Of a stretch of 64,000 nt of DNA, positions 8,481-16,957 are shown in pieces. Source of the DNA: Paraburkholderia solitsugae. GTDB taxonomy: Bacteria; Pseudomonadota; Gammaproteobacteria; Burkholderiales; Burkholderiaceae. The notes under the pieces are model-generated. The model did no database searches, was not told where the DNA came from, and saw nothing but the letters and a program-made list of their open reading frames with translations. The DNA is taken from assembly GCF_013177695.1 (NCBI RefSeq), contig NZ_WOEY01000078.1:1-64000 (forward strand), given 5' to 3'. Both the position numbers and the translations under genes were made by a program. Numbering within the stretch: position 1 is the first letter of the stretch; each line of letters opens with the position of its first letter.

Positions 8481-11270
8481 TCAGGTCGATAGCCCGCCCA
8501 GCTTGACGAACAGGCGCTCCGGCCCGGAGTTGGTCAGATTGTTGCCCCGCACATACTGGATCGGCCGTGCCGGATCGAGCGCCATCGCGCCAATCTTGCG
8601 GGCCAGAGCCTTCGTCGCGATCAGCGTCTCCAGCTTGGCGAGCGGCGCGCCAAGGCATTTGTGCATGCCGTTGCCGAAACCCAGGTGGCCGCTGGAATCG
8701 CGGTCGATGTCGAACGTCTCGCCGTCGGCAAACTTGCGGCTGTCGCGGTTCGCAGCCGACAGCAGCAGTCGCACCACCGCGCTCTTGGGCAGATCGACGC
8801 CCGCGACCGTGGTCGCTTCGGTAGTGATGCGGCTCACGCGCTGGACGGTGCCGCGATAGCGCGCCACCTCCTCGACGAAACGCTCAGCGTCGGCGGGGTT
8901 TTCGCGGATACGTCCCAGCAGATGCGGCTGTTCGGCGAGCATGCGGAAAGCGTTGGCGACAAGGATGGTGGTCGTGTCGTGCCCGGCGATGAAGACGAAC
9001 GCGCACAGCTCCTTCGCTTCCTTTTCCGAAAGGAGACCGTCCTTCCACATGCGCGCGATATGCCCGCCAATCGACTGGCTGTCGGTGAGCGCGAGCCGCT
9101 CCATCGCTTCCTTCAGGTATGCGAAGAAAGCCTGTGCGCTCTGCTCGTCGGTGCCGGTCCCCGGCGCATTGCGGGCGAGGCGGCCGAAGTAGCTGAAGGT
9201 CTCGTCCGACCAGAACTTCATCTTCTCCTCATCCTCGTTCGGCACGTCGATCATCGTGGAGATGGTCGAGATGCTGAGCGGGATGGCGAATTCGTTGACG
9301 ACATCACCGCCGCCTTTGGCGATCATCGCGTCGAGCAGGTCCTCCGCCCTTTGCGCGATCTGCTCGATAAAGGGATCGAGCGCCAGCGGCAGGAAGGACG
9401 GCTGGACGACCTTGCGCAAGCGCGAATGGTCGGGCGCATCGAAGAGCGTCAGGAACGTCAGCGGCGGCGGGCTCACGACCTCGGAGGAAAACAGCTTCGG
9501 GTTGCGGATCGCCTGGTAGACATCGTCATAGCGCGAGAGGAACCACACGTCCGAAGTCGCCGACTGGCAACGCAGCACCGGCGCATGCTCCCGCATCCAG
9601 CGGTAGTGCTCGTAAGGGTCGCCTTGCGAGCCGTCGTCGACCACCTTGAATGGCTCCAGCCCCTCGGGCCAGTCCAGTTCGTGTGAATAGGCCGGAAGGG
9701 TTTTGGCCGTGAACGGGCAAACCTGCGGCGCACTCTGCGGCACAGCCGGCGGAGGCACGGGGGGCGCCTCGACCTTGGGTACCGTCTTGCCTTGCGCCAT
9801 ACGCTCCAGCGCACGGCTCATCGTGGCCTTGGAACGGAGCGCATGCAGCGCAATCACGTCTCGCGCCTTGTTCAGGTCGCCCAGCTCGAAGGCGCCGACA
9901 ATGTCCCGGTGCTGCTGGACGATGTCGCCGACGATCTCGATCTGGTCGGTCAGCGCGCGAGCGATGTAGTCCTGCACGGCCAGTTGCCGGTAGAGCACGA
10001 TCAGCTGGGCGTTCCCGGAAGCCTCGATCGTGAACATGTGGAAGGCGTGGTTTGCCTCGATGTAGCGCGCAACGTCGGTAAAGCGCTGCCCGGACACGAA
10101 CGGCGCCGTCGCCTCGGCAAGCTCGCGGAAGCGGATCAATTGCTCGCTCGACAGCCGGCCCATGGTCAGCTGGGCCGCCCCCAGTTCGAGCGCCATGCGC
10201 AGGTCGAACGCTTCATCGACATCAACGGGCGCGATGCGCTCCTCGCCGGTCTGCACCACCAGGCCGCTGCCGGCGAACTTCTCATAATAGAAGTTGCGCG
10301 GCGTCAGTCCTTCGGCCGAGAGATAGTTGCGCACCGCGTCAACCATCGGCGGCGGCCCACAGAGGTAGACGTCCGCGTCGCCGTCGTTGAGCTGGGAGGG
10401 GACGATGTGATGGGTGACATAGCCCTTGCGGGGGTGGGCACTGTCGGGGCTGGCGACGGTGCAGGCACAGGTGAAGTTCGGCAGGCGCTTCGCATAGGTT
10501 TCGAGCCGGTCGATGCCAACCAGATCCTCATCGTTGTTCACACCCAGGATCATGCGGATCGGATACGGGCTGCCGCCGTCTTCGACGATCTTGTCCAGCA
10601 TCGAGAGGAACGGCGCGAGGCCCGTGCCACCGGCCAGAAAGAGCACCGGGCGTTCGATGGGGCGCAGGTAGAAGCTTCCCATCGGGCCGCGAAACTCGAT
10701 TGGGTCCCCTGCTTTGGCGCTTTCACTGAGCCAGGTCGACATCGCCCCTTGACGCACATTGCGCACAAGGAATGACAAGTGCGGCTCGGACGGCCCCGAA
10801 CTGAAGGAGTAGGACCGCGTCTGATCGGTTCCGGGCACGCGGATGTTGACGTACTGCCCAGGAAGGAAGCTGAGATCCGCGCGGTTCTCCAGCTCCACCG
10901 AGAAGGCGATCGTGCTGTCCGATGCTCGTTGGCAGGCGATGATCCGTCCACTGAAGGAGGACGGGCCGGTGCCGGAGACATCGGAGTTCGTGGTGATCTG
11001 GATCACGCAGTCGGAACGGGGGCTCATCTGGCAGGTGAGAACCTTGCGCTCGCTCGCCTCCTCCGGGCTAAGCGCATCTTCCACGCAGTCGCCCAGAACG
11101 TACTCGCCGGACTCGCAGACCGCCTTGCAGGTGCCGCACACACCATCACGGCAATCGAGGGGAATATTGATCTTCGCGCGAATGGCGGCATCGGTGATGC
11201 GCTCTGTGTCTTCGCATTCGATGAAGCGGGTCACTCCGTCCTCAAAACGGAGTGTTATCTGATGGGCCAT
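8481..11270 (-). CDS. Fusion protein: BenC-type reductase - FCD domain - cytochrome P450
   Basis: A single open frame of 929 residues. Residues 1-95 form a plant-type [2Fe-2S] domain with C40, C45, C48 and C80. Residues about 105-210 form the FAD domain (RSYSFSS, 152-158) and 210-335 the NAD domain (GGTGLAPF at 214-221, CGPPPMV at 304-310), the order found in BenC-type reductases. Residues about 355-495 match the FCD effector domain of GntR regulators, with N407, H411, H454 and H476 at its metal-site positions. A proline-rich linker (about 500-515) leads to a P450 of about 410 residues with AGHDTT in the I helix, EVAR as ExxR, and heme loop FGNGMHKCLG. It should be a self-sufficient monooxygenase. 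ATG 11270 follows a clear AGGAG; a longer frame to 11360 lacks support. The FCD domain may sense a ligand or act as a structural hinge. Confidence 0.9.
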   Translation of the reverse strand: MAHQITLRFEDGVTRFIECEDTERITDAAIRAKINIPLDCRDGVCGTCKAVCESGEYVLGDCVEDALSPEEASERKVLTCQMSPRSDCVIQITTNSDVSGTGPSSFSGRIIACQRASDSTIAFSVELENRADLSFLPGQYVNIRVPGTDQTRSYSFSSGPSEPHLSFLVRNVRQGAMSTWLSESAKAGDPIEFRGPMGSFYLRPIERPVLFLAGGTGLAPFLSMLDKIVEDGGSPYPIRMILGVNNDEDLVGIDRLETYAKRLPNFTCACTVASPDSAHPRKGYVTHHIVPSQLNDGDADVYLCGPPPMVDAVRNYLSAEGLTPRNFYYEKFAGSGLVVQTGEERIAPVDVDEAFDLRMALELGAAQLTMGRLSSEQLIRFRELAEATAPFVSGQRFTDVARYIEANHAFHMFTIEASGNAQLIVLYRQLAVQDYIARALTDQIEIVGDIVQQHRDIVGAFELGDLNKARDVIALHALRSKATMSRALERMAQGKTVPKVEAPPVPPPAVPQSAPQVCPFTAKTLPAYSHELDWPEGLEPFKVVDDGSQGDPYEHYRWMREHAPVLRCQSATSDVWFLSRYDDVYQAIRNPKLFSSEVVSPPPLTFLTLFDAPDHSRLRKVVQPSFLPLALDPFIEQIAQRAEDLLDAMIAKGGGDVVNEFAIPLSISTISTMIDVPNEDEEKMKFWSDETFSYFGRLARNAPGTGTDEQSAQAFFAYLKEAMERLALTDSQSIGGHIARMWKDGLLSEKEAKELCAFVFIAGHDTTTILVANAFRMLAEQPHLLGRIRENPADAERFVEEVARYRGTVQRVSRITTEATTVAGVDLPKSAVVRLLLSAANRDSRKFADGETFDIDRDSSGHLGFGNGMHKCLGAPLAKLETLIATKALARKIGAMALDPARPIQYVRGNNLTNSGPERLFVKLGGLST

Positions 11271-11803
11271 GGCGGTGTCTCCTCTAGAGCCGCCCGAACC
11301 TGGCGCTCCGCTGGCAGGATGTTCGGACGGGGTGGCGCGCGGTCTTCGTGTTTCTCGCAAGCGCCCGGTGGGTTTAATGCCACCAATTTAGAGCCTGAGC
11401 CGCGTTCTCCTCAATGGACAGAGACGACGTTCAACCGGACAAAACGTGCATCGTGATGGAGGCGGATGACCGTAGGAAATGGGGCCCCACTCGTCTTCCG
11501 TGTCCGGAAAATGCCCATCGATCACATGACGTGAACAGCGCACCGGCCTGCGGAACACCCTCGTAGACCGACGCGACGGTGTCAACGTTTCGGTAGTAAT
11601 TGTGTCAATCTGAATAAATTACAGCGCTGACAGCAATCTGATCGAATTTTTTGGTGCGGGCCGCTAAGCGAACTGGCGGCAGGTCACCTGCGGCGCCCGC
11701 GCTGATGACAGCCGAAATTTTCTCGGGGCGTCGCCATGATCCTCAACAAAAAGCGACGCGTCGAAGCTCGCTTCGAGCCGCATTACAGTAAGCCCCGATG
11801 GAT
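11271..11803. other. Intergenic region, fusion-gene promoter side
   Basis: No gene is supported here. The segment holds the ribosome site of the P450 fusion, the candidate operator at 11412-11459 and a more AT-rich stretch around 11590-11660. The small open frames are not credible because none has a ribosome site or a recognisable product. Confidence 0.5.
11412..11459 (-). promoter_or_regulatory. Candidate shared operator, copy 2 (upstream of P450 fusion)
   Basis: This sequence repeats 7485-7529 in the same orientation, beginning CAATGGACAGAGACGAC and ending near ACGTGCATCGTGATGG. It lies about 140 bases upstream of the fusion-gene start at 11270. Conservation is confined to this block, which argues for a protein-binding site and against a larger duplication. 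Confidence 0.6.
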
Positions 11804-11974
11804 GGGGTTGACGTACTTTTCGTGTAATTTCTGGCGGTTTGTTTCTAGAGATCCTTATCGATCAACGATTTGTGCATCCGTCTATTGCCCGAAAGCCGCG
11901 CGTCGCAAAGCCTTGCTGCGAGCGGCTCTGCGCGCGGCCACCGCCAGATTTCGCCCGAAGCGCACGATTACCCC
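11804..11974 (+). repeat. MITE-like repeat, copy B (diverged ends)
   Basis: A 171-bp element related to 37921-38093. The left arm (11804-11839) and right arm (11939-11974) each align without gaps to the 36-bp terminal repeat of the intact copy, with about 27 and 31 matching bases. The interior shares CTTATCGATCAA, GCATCCG, a GCAAAGCCTTGCTGC block and GAGCGGCTCTG. Its right end lies one base before the stop codon of the small secreted-protein gene at 11976. Confidence 0.75.
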
Positions 11975-11975
11975 C

Positions 11976-12296
11976 TCACCGCTGTGTCGGCACGACCCCC
12001 ATCTTCTTCTCCGCGCCTTGCGCGTTCTCCGGATAGTTCGGGTCGTAACCGCCCGGCTTGTAGCCCGCACTCTCCAGCTTCTTCAGCTCGGCGTTCCTCC
12101 TGGCGCGTGCCTCCTTGCGAGCGGCCTTACGCGCCGCCTTCTTCTGCGCCTTCGTCACTGATGCAGAATTCGGCTGACTTGCCGCCGCGACAGCGTTGCT
12201 GGACTCGTCAGCATGTTGCGGTTGGGCGGTCGCAACCGACGCAGCAAAGCTCATCGTAATCAGCGTGGCCAGTGTTGCGGCCTGGAATTTCTTCAT
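11976..12296 (-). CDS. Small secreted Lys/Arg/Ala-rich protein
   Basis: A 106-residue protein with a clear Sec signal peptide (MKKFQAATLATLITMSFAAS, probable cleavage after VATAQ), then a low-complexity Ser/Ala/Asn segment, a basic stretch (KAQKKAARKAARKEARARR), and the ending LKKLESAGYKPGGYDPNYPE. Similar periplasmic proteins are common in Burkholderiales, and the LxxLExAGYxP pattern recalls DUF4148 proteins. The function is unknown. It lies downstream of the MFS gene with AAGGAGACAACAGG just before the start. The stop codon abuts the repeat element, so the native C-terminus may have been altered. Confidence 0.65.
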   Translation of the reverse strand: MKKFQAATLATLITMSFAASVATAQPQHADESSNAVAAASQPNSASVTKAQKKAARKAARKEARARRNAELKKLESAGYKPGGYDPNYPENAQGAEKKMGVVPTQR

Positions 12297-12375
12297 CCTG
12301 TTGTCTCCTTCTTGCCCGTTGATAAATTAGCTCTGGTACGCGCCCCGCTCGCGAGGCGCGACAACGCGGCTGCGT

Positions 12376-13626
12376 TCATCCCGCTTCGGTACGTCGGGCA
12401 GCGAAATCGTGCTTTGGCTCCCGCGCTCCGAACGCGGCGATCAGCAGCCCCAAAACTGCCGAGCCTAGTGCAATCTGCAGAATCACCGAAATGCCGGCGT
12501 GCTGCGCGATGCCGCCCGTCACCGCAGGCGCTACCGCGCCGCCGATGATCTCGCCGAGGCCCACGATCATTCCCGTCGCGGTCGCGCCCAACTCGGGCGG
12601 CACCGATTCGCTCGCGAACGGCCCGACGGTGATGCCGATGACGCCCGCCATCAAAAACGTTACGAAAGCAAGCAGGATGAAAAGCTTCATTGGCTCGGCC
12701 CCGGTCTGTGTGACGAGCCACAGGCCGATCACTTCGAACACAAGCGCGGTCACTATCACCGGCTTGCAGCCGAAGCGGTCCGACAGCGCGGGCAGCACCA
12801 CGACGCCGAGGCAGCAGCCAACGCCAAGCGCCGAAAGCACGAGACTCATCGAATCCATGCTAAGACGCAGATGATCTGTGAGGTAGCTAGGCAGAAAAGC
12901 CGACAGCACGACAAGTCCCGAGAGCGCGCACAGCATCAGCAGCGTGCCCGAAATGACGTTGCGGTAGCGCAGCACGTCAAACCACGACGAGCTTTGCGCG
13001 GCGTTGGCCGGACCGGCCGGCGCATCCGCACGCAGCGACTTCGCGAGCAGCGCGGCGATCACGAAGCCCGGCACCGCGACGATCGCGAAGATCCAGTGCC
13101 AGTTGGGCACAACCTTCAGCATCGCAATCGCGATCAGCGGCCCAAGCCCCAGCCCAACCAGCGGCGCGGACATCTGCTGCAGACCCACGTTCAGTCCAAT
13201 ACGGCTCGGCTTCGATGCTTCGACCGTTGCAACGATACTCGCGGGCACATAGGCGCCTTCCGCGATCCCCATCAGGCCGCGCAGCAACACCATGCTCAGC
13301 ATCCCCGCCGCAAGCCCGCTGCCGCCGACGAGAAGCGAGAACACGATGACCGCCGGCACGATTACGCGCTTGCAGCCAATCCGGTCGGAAAGCCGCCCGG
13401 TGAGAATCGAAGCGAGGCCCCAGCACAGCGAAAGCACTGCGGAAATCAGGCCGAGATCCTGATAATTCATTCCAAGCTCTTTGGCGATCACCGGAAAGAG
13501 CGGGTAAATGATGTTCCGGTCCAGGCCCACCAGCCCATAACCGAGGGCCAGCAGGAATACGGCCTTGACTTCATACCGCACATTCCATCCGGAGCGGTCG
13601 TCCGTGACGGCAACAGTTGTCTGCAT
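12376..13626 (-). CDS. MFS transporter
   Basis: A 416-residue major facilitator with about twelve hydrophobic segments. The loop 2-3 signature is visible as LTGRLSDRIGCKRVIVPAVI and repeats in the second half as LPALSDRFGCKPVIV, and an acidic residue in the first helix (GLVGLDRNIIYPLFPVI) is typical of organic-anion carriers. The start is ATG 13626 (MQTTVAV) after GGGAG, not the longer frame to 13659. It lies at the distal end of the meta-cleavage operon, just after a porin gene, so the pair could bring the aromatic substrate across the outer and inner membranes. The substrate is inferred only from position. Confidence 0.82.
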   Translation of the reverse strand: MQTTVAVTDDRSGWNVRYEVKAVFLLALGYGLVGLDRNIIYPLFPVIAKELGMNYQDLGLISAVLSLCWGLASILTGRLSDRIGCKRVIVPAVIVFSLLVGGSGLAAGMLSMVLLRGLMGIAEGAYVPASIVATVEASKPSRIGLNVGLQQMSAPLVGLGLGPLIAIAMLKVVPNWHWIFAIVAVPGFVIAALLAKSLRADAPAGPANAAQSSSWFDVLRYRNVISGTLLMLCALSGLVVLSAFLPSYLTDHLRLSMDSMSLVLSALGVGCCLGVVVLPALSDRFGCKPVIVTALVFEVIGLWLVTQTGAEPMKLFILLAFVTFLMAGVIGITVGPFASESVPPELGATATGMIVGLGEIIGGAVAPAVTGGIAQHAGISVILQIALGSAVLGLLIAAFGAREPKHDFAARRTEAG

Positions 13627-13688
13627 GATGCATGTCTCCCATCTTTTGATATGACCCACGACGCTGATTACACAGGCAATTCACCGGA

Positions 13689-14762
13689 CTACCAGGTGTG
13701 CATCATTCCGAGACGGACCATCGTCTGGTTGCCGGAACTCGAAAATGCCCCCGCCCCGGGAATCAGTGCGTCAGCACCGCCCGACGCGTGTTGATATGCG
13801 ACAAATCCATAGACGCTGGTACGCTTCGAAAGGTAGTAGGCGAGATTCAAACCAGCCTGATGCATTTTCACGTCGTTCACGGCGTGATTGCCATCATTGA
13901 ACTGATATTCGAAGCCGACGATCGCGGCTGGACTCAGCGGGTAGGTCGCGGCGAAGTCATACACCATCACTCGCGCGTTATTGAACGTATTCGTGGCCTG
14001 CGCAACCATCAAGGCCGCAAAACCCTGGCCTATCGGCACTCTTCCGCCCACGCCCCAATCGCGGAGCCCACTATTACCCGCATTGATCGTCGGGAACTTC
14101 GTGTACGTGTAAGCGGCATCGAGTGCAAAGGGCCCTGCGTTGTAACTGACACCCATACTTTGCGTGCTGTTCTGGCTAAACGCACCTGCCTGACCACCAA
14201 ACCCGTACATCGCGCCGAATTTGAAGCCGGCAATCCGCGGACTCTCGTAGCTGACGGCATTAGGCGTCGAATACAGATCTGCGGTTCGAAGAAAGTCCAT
14301 GGAACCAAACGCGGGCGCGCCCAACCCCGGGTAAGGGCCACCCTGCGTAAAAGTCGGCTCCAGCGAAGCCAGCATGGGACCCCACCGATCAATGGTCATG
14401 TAGTTGAACATGAAATCGGTCTCCAACCCCATCGTGAGCTTGCCGAGTGAATCGTTATCAAGACCCACGTACGAGTAACGGAACATCATGCCAGGCGAAT
14501 ACAACGACCCAGTACCGATGTCGAAGGTATTGAGCAGTTTCGCGATGGCCCGGGTCCCGCCACCGAGATCCTCAATCGCGGAAATGCCAAACCCCGTATT
14601 GTTTGAGATTCCTCCTTGCATGAACGTGTTCGAGTGACCGTCTGAATTAGAAACCCATGTCAGCCCGGCGTCGATCGCGCCGAACAATGTCACGCTGGAC
14701 TGGGCATTCGCCGAACTCGCGACGAGCGTCGCAACTGCGCATGTAATGATTTTCGCTTTCAC
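13689..14762 (-). CDS. Outer-membrane porin (Burkholderia type)
   Basis: A 357-residue trimeric general porin with a signal peptide (VKAKIITCAVATLVASSANA, then AQSSVTLFGAIDAGLTWVSN), many alternating beta strands and the terminal aromatic residue of outer-membrane barrels (GMMHTW). The mature start and the SKRTSVYGFVAY strand are typical of OmpC-like porins of this order. The likely start is a GTG at 14762 preceded by GGAGACAG. The longer frame to 14816 has no ribosome site. It lies between the meta-cleavage hydrolase and the MFS gene on the same strand and is clearly distinct from the twin porins at 38.8 and 46.8 kb. Confidence 0.85.
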   Translation of the reverse strand: MKAKIITCAVATLVASSANAQSSVTLFGAIDAGLTWVSNSDGHSNTFMQGGISNNTGFGISAIEDLGGGTRAIAKLLNTFDIGTGSLYSPGMMFRYSYVGLDNDSLGKLTMGLETDFMFNYMTIDRWGPMLASLEPTFTQGGPYPGLGAPAFGSMDFLRTADLYSTPNAVSYESPRIAGFKFGAMYGFGGQAGAFSQNSTQSMGVSYNAGPFALDAAYTYTKFPTINAGNSGLRDWGVGGRVPIGQGFAALMVAQATNTFNNARVMVYDFAATYPLSPAAIVGFEYQFNDGNHAVNDVKMHQAGLNLAYYLSKRTSVYGFVAYQHASGGADALIPGAGAFSSSGNQTMVRLGMMHTW

Positions 14763-14894
14763 CCTGTCTCCAAATCTTATTGTCTGCTGCTGTGTGTGCC
14801 ATACCCGGAAATGCATCCGGTCACGACGTGTCGGTGAGGTCGCCTCCGTTAGCGGCCGCTGACGGGTCTGGCTCCGGACCCGTCACGGTGCCAC

Positions 14895-15752
14895 TCAGTG
14901 CTTGAGAAAATCGATCACTAACCGGTTGAAGCGATCCGCGTGCTCCCACTGGGCCCAATGTCCGCAGCGATTGAACACGTGCATCTGCGCGTCGCGCAAA
15001 CCCCAGATCATGCGCAAGCCGCTGTCCAGTGGCACGAAGCGATCGTCGCGCCCCCATGTAACCAGTGTCGGCGCACCGATTTCGGCGAGACGGCCACTCA
15101 GGTCCGGAAACTGGGTCGGGTTGGCCTCCAGACTCTTGACGAAATTCTCGAGGTGATCGCGGTGCGCCATCATGTTTTCAAAGCGGCCCTGGATCAGATC
15201 GTCAGTGATCGTAGACGGGTCGAAGACAAACACGTCAAGCATCCTGCGCAGATTTTCCAGCGTCGGCGCCTTGTACACGCCGAACAGCAGCTTGATGCCT
15301 TCAAGCGGCATCGGCTGGAACAGGCTCGGACCAACGCCGCCGCCACCCATGATCACCATCTTGCCCAGACGCTCCGGATAGTTCAGCGCAAATGAAAGCG
15401 CATTCACGCCGCCCATCGAGTTCCCTACGACGTGAGCACGCTCAATATCCAGCTCGTCGAGCAGCCCCTTGAGTGCCCGTGCGTTGAGATCGGCCCGCGA
15501 GCCGCTCGTGCAAAGAATCGGATCGCTCTTATTCCAACCGGGCGAATCCAGCAGAATTACCCGGTAGCCCGCGTCCGCTACCGGTCCAATGTTGCGGTGG
15601 AAGTTGCTCCAGCCGGACGCACCCGGTCCGGAACCGTGCATCATCACGACAACTTCCCCTTCCCCAGCGTCGTTGTAGTGAACTTTCAGGTCAAGGTTGC
15701 CCTCCTTGATCTGTGCATACTTGCTCGTACCTGCTTCAGTCAGTGCAATCAT
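14895..15752 (-). CDS. Meta-cleavage product hydrolase (MhpC/BphD/HsaD-like)
   Basis: A 285-residue alpha/beta hydrolase that should split the carbon-carbon bond of a 2-hydroxy-6-oxo-dienoate formed by extradiol ring cleavage. The oxyanion motif HGSGPGASGW (about residues 39-48), the nucleophile elbow GNSMGG (Ser about 111), the acid in WGRDDRFVP and His in NRCGHWAQWEH complete the triad in the order typical of this family. ATG 15752 follows AAGGAGGAGAGCA. It is separated by about 170 bases from the aldolase gene upstream, so it may have its own promoter. A second hydrolase is encoded at 20605-21489. Confidence 0.87.
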   Translation of the reverse strand: MIALTEAGTSKYAQIKEGNLDLKVHYNDAGEGEVVVMMHGSGPGASGWSNFHRNIGPVADAGYRVILLDSPGWNKSDPILCTSGSRADLNARALKGLLDELDIERAHVVGNSMGGVNALSFALNYPERLGKMVIMGGGGVGPSLFQPMPLEGIKLLFGVYKAPTLENLRRMLDVFVFDPSTITDDLIQGRFENMMAHRDHLENFVKSLEANPTQFPDLSGRLAEIGAPTLVTWGRDDRFVPLDSGLRMIWGLRDAQMHVFNRCGHWAQWEHADRFNRLVIDFLKH

Positions 15753-15919
15753 TGCTCTCCTCCTTGATCAGACTATCGTCCGATATCAACAATGTTTTCG
15801 GGGATGTGAACCTCGCCCCAAGCCATCTGATTAGTATTGCGAAAATTATCCGTCCATACCCGTCAACCTGAAATACAACAAATCCGAACAACGCTTTCGC
15901 AAATAGTGAACGGTCACGA

Positions 15920-16957
15920 CTAGATCGGTACTTCGGCCGTCTGCGCGCGCTTCAAATCAAGCGCAACGTCCACGATCATGTCTTCCTGCCCGCCTACCAT
16001 TCGTCGCTTGCCCAGTTCGACAAGGATGTCCACCGTCTTCAGACCGTACTTCTTAGCAGCCGCTTCCGAGTGCCGCAGAAAGCTCGAATAAACACCCGCG
16101 TAACCGAGCGCGAGGGTCTCGCGGTCCACGCGTACTGGCCGGTCCTGAAGCGGACGCACGATGTCGTCGGCGGCATCCATCAGCGTGTAGAGATCGGTGC
16201 CGTGATTCCAGCCAAGACGCTCCGCCGCTGCGATGAATACTTCCAGCGGCGCGTTGCCCGCGCCGGCGCCCATACCTGCCAGCGACGCGTCAATGCGGTC
16301 ACAGCCTTCCTCGACCGCAACAATTGAGTTCGCCACGCCCAGCGACAGGTTGTGGTGTGCGTGCATGCCAGTCTGCGTTTCCGGCTTCAGCACCGCTTTC
16401 AGCGCGCGAAAGCGTGCGCGCACGCCGTCCATCGTCAGCGCACCGCCCGAATCCACCACGTAGATGCAGGTCGCGCCATAGCGCTCCATCTTCTGCGCTT
16501 CGACGGCAAGGTTTTCCGGCGTGGTCATGTGGCTCATCATCAGGAAGCCGACCGTATCCATGCCGAGTTCACGCGCATATTCGATGTGCTGCTTCGAGAT
16601 GTCCGACTCGGTGCAATGCGTCGCCACGCGCACGATGCGCGCGCCTGCCTGGTACGCAGCCTTCAGATCGTGAATCGTCCCGATGCCCGGCAGCAGCAGT
16701 GTTGCGATTTGCGCATGCTCGACCACATCCGCCACCGCTTCGATCCATTCGAGGTCGCTATGCGCGCCAAACCCGTAGTTGAAGCTCGAACCCTGCAGGC
16801 CGTCGCCGTGCGCGACTTCGATGCTGTCCACCTTCGCCTTGTCCAGTGCGCGAGCAATGTTCTGCACGTTCTGGATCGAATACTGATGGCGGATCGCGTG
16901 ACTCCCGTCGCGCAGCGTCACGTCGGAGACGTAGAGGTTTTTGCCGATGTTGCTCAT
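15920..16957 (-). CDS. mhpE: 4-hydroxy-2-oxovalerate aldolase
   Basis: A 345-residue class II aldolase of the DmpG/MhpE/BphI family, which splits 4-hydroxy-2-oxoacids to pyruvate and an aldehyde. The metal and catalytic motif DVTLRDGSHAIRH places R16, D17 and H20 exactly as in BphI, and a C-terminal metal motif GMHAHHNLSLG is present. Its start overlaps the end of the acetaldehyde dehydrogenase gene by four bases. In this family the two proteins form a complex that channels the aldehyde, which fits the coupling. The length is normal. Confidence 0.94.
   Translation of the reverse strand: MSNIGKNLYVSDVTLRDGSHAIRHQYSIQNVQNIARALDKAKVDSIEVAHGDGLQGSSFNYGFGAHSDLEWIEAVADVVEHAQIATLLLPGIGTIHDLKAAYQAGARIVRVATHCTESDISKQHIEYARELGMDTVGFLMMSHMTTPENLAVEAQKMERYGATCIYVVDSGGALTMDGVRARFRALKAVLKPETQTGMHAHHNLSLGVANSIVAVEEGCDRIDASLAGMGAGAGNAPLEVFIAAAERLGWNHGTDLYTLMDAADDIVRPLQDRPVRVDRETLALGYAGVYSSFLRHSEAAAKKYGLKTVDILVELGKRRMVGGQEDMIVDVALDLKRAQTAEVPI

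Noticed and set aside
8481..11360. FCD region as a separate GntR regulator gene
   Set aside because: There is no winged-helix domain, no internal start with a ribosome site and no stop between the modules. The FCD domain is part of one continuous protein.
12499..13794. Long plus-strand open frame (431 aa) opposite the MFS gene
   Set aside because: It is very rich in Arg, His and Gln, has no ribosome site or family motif, and lies antisense to a clear transporter. It is a GC-bias shadow.
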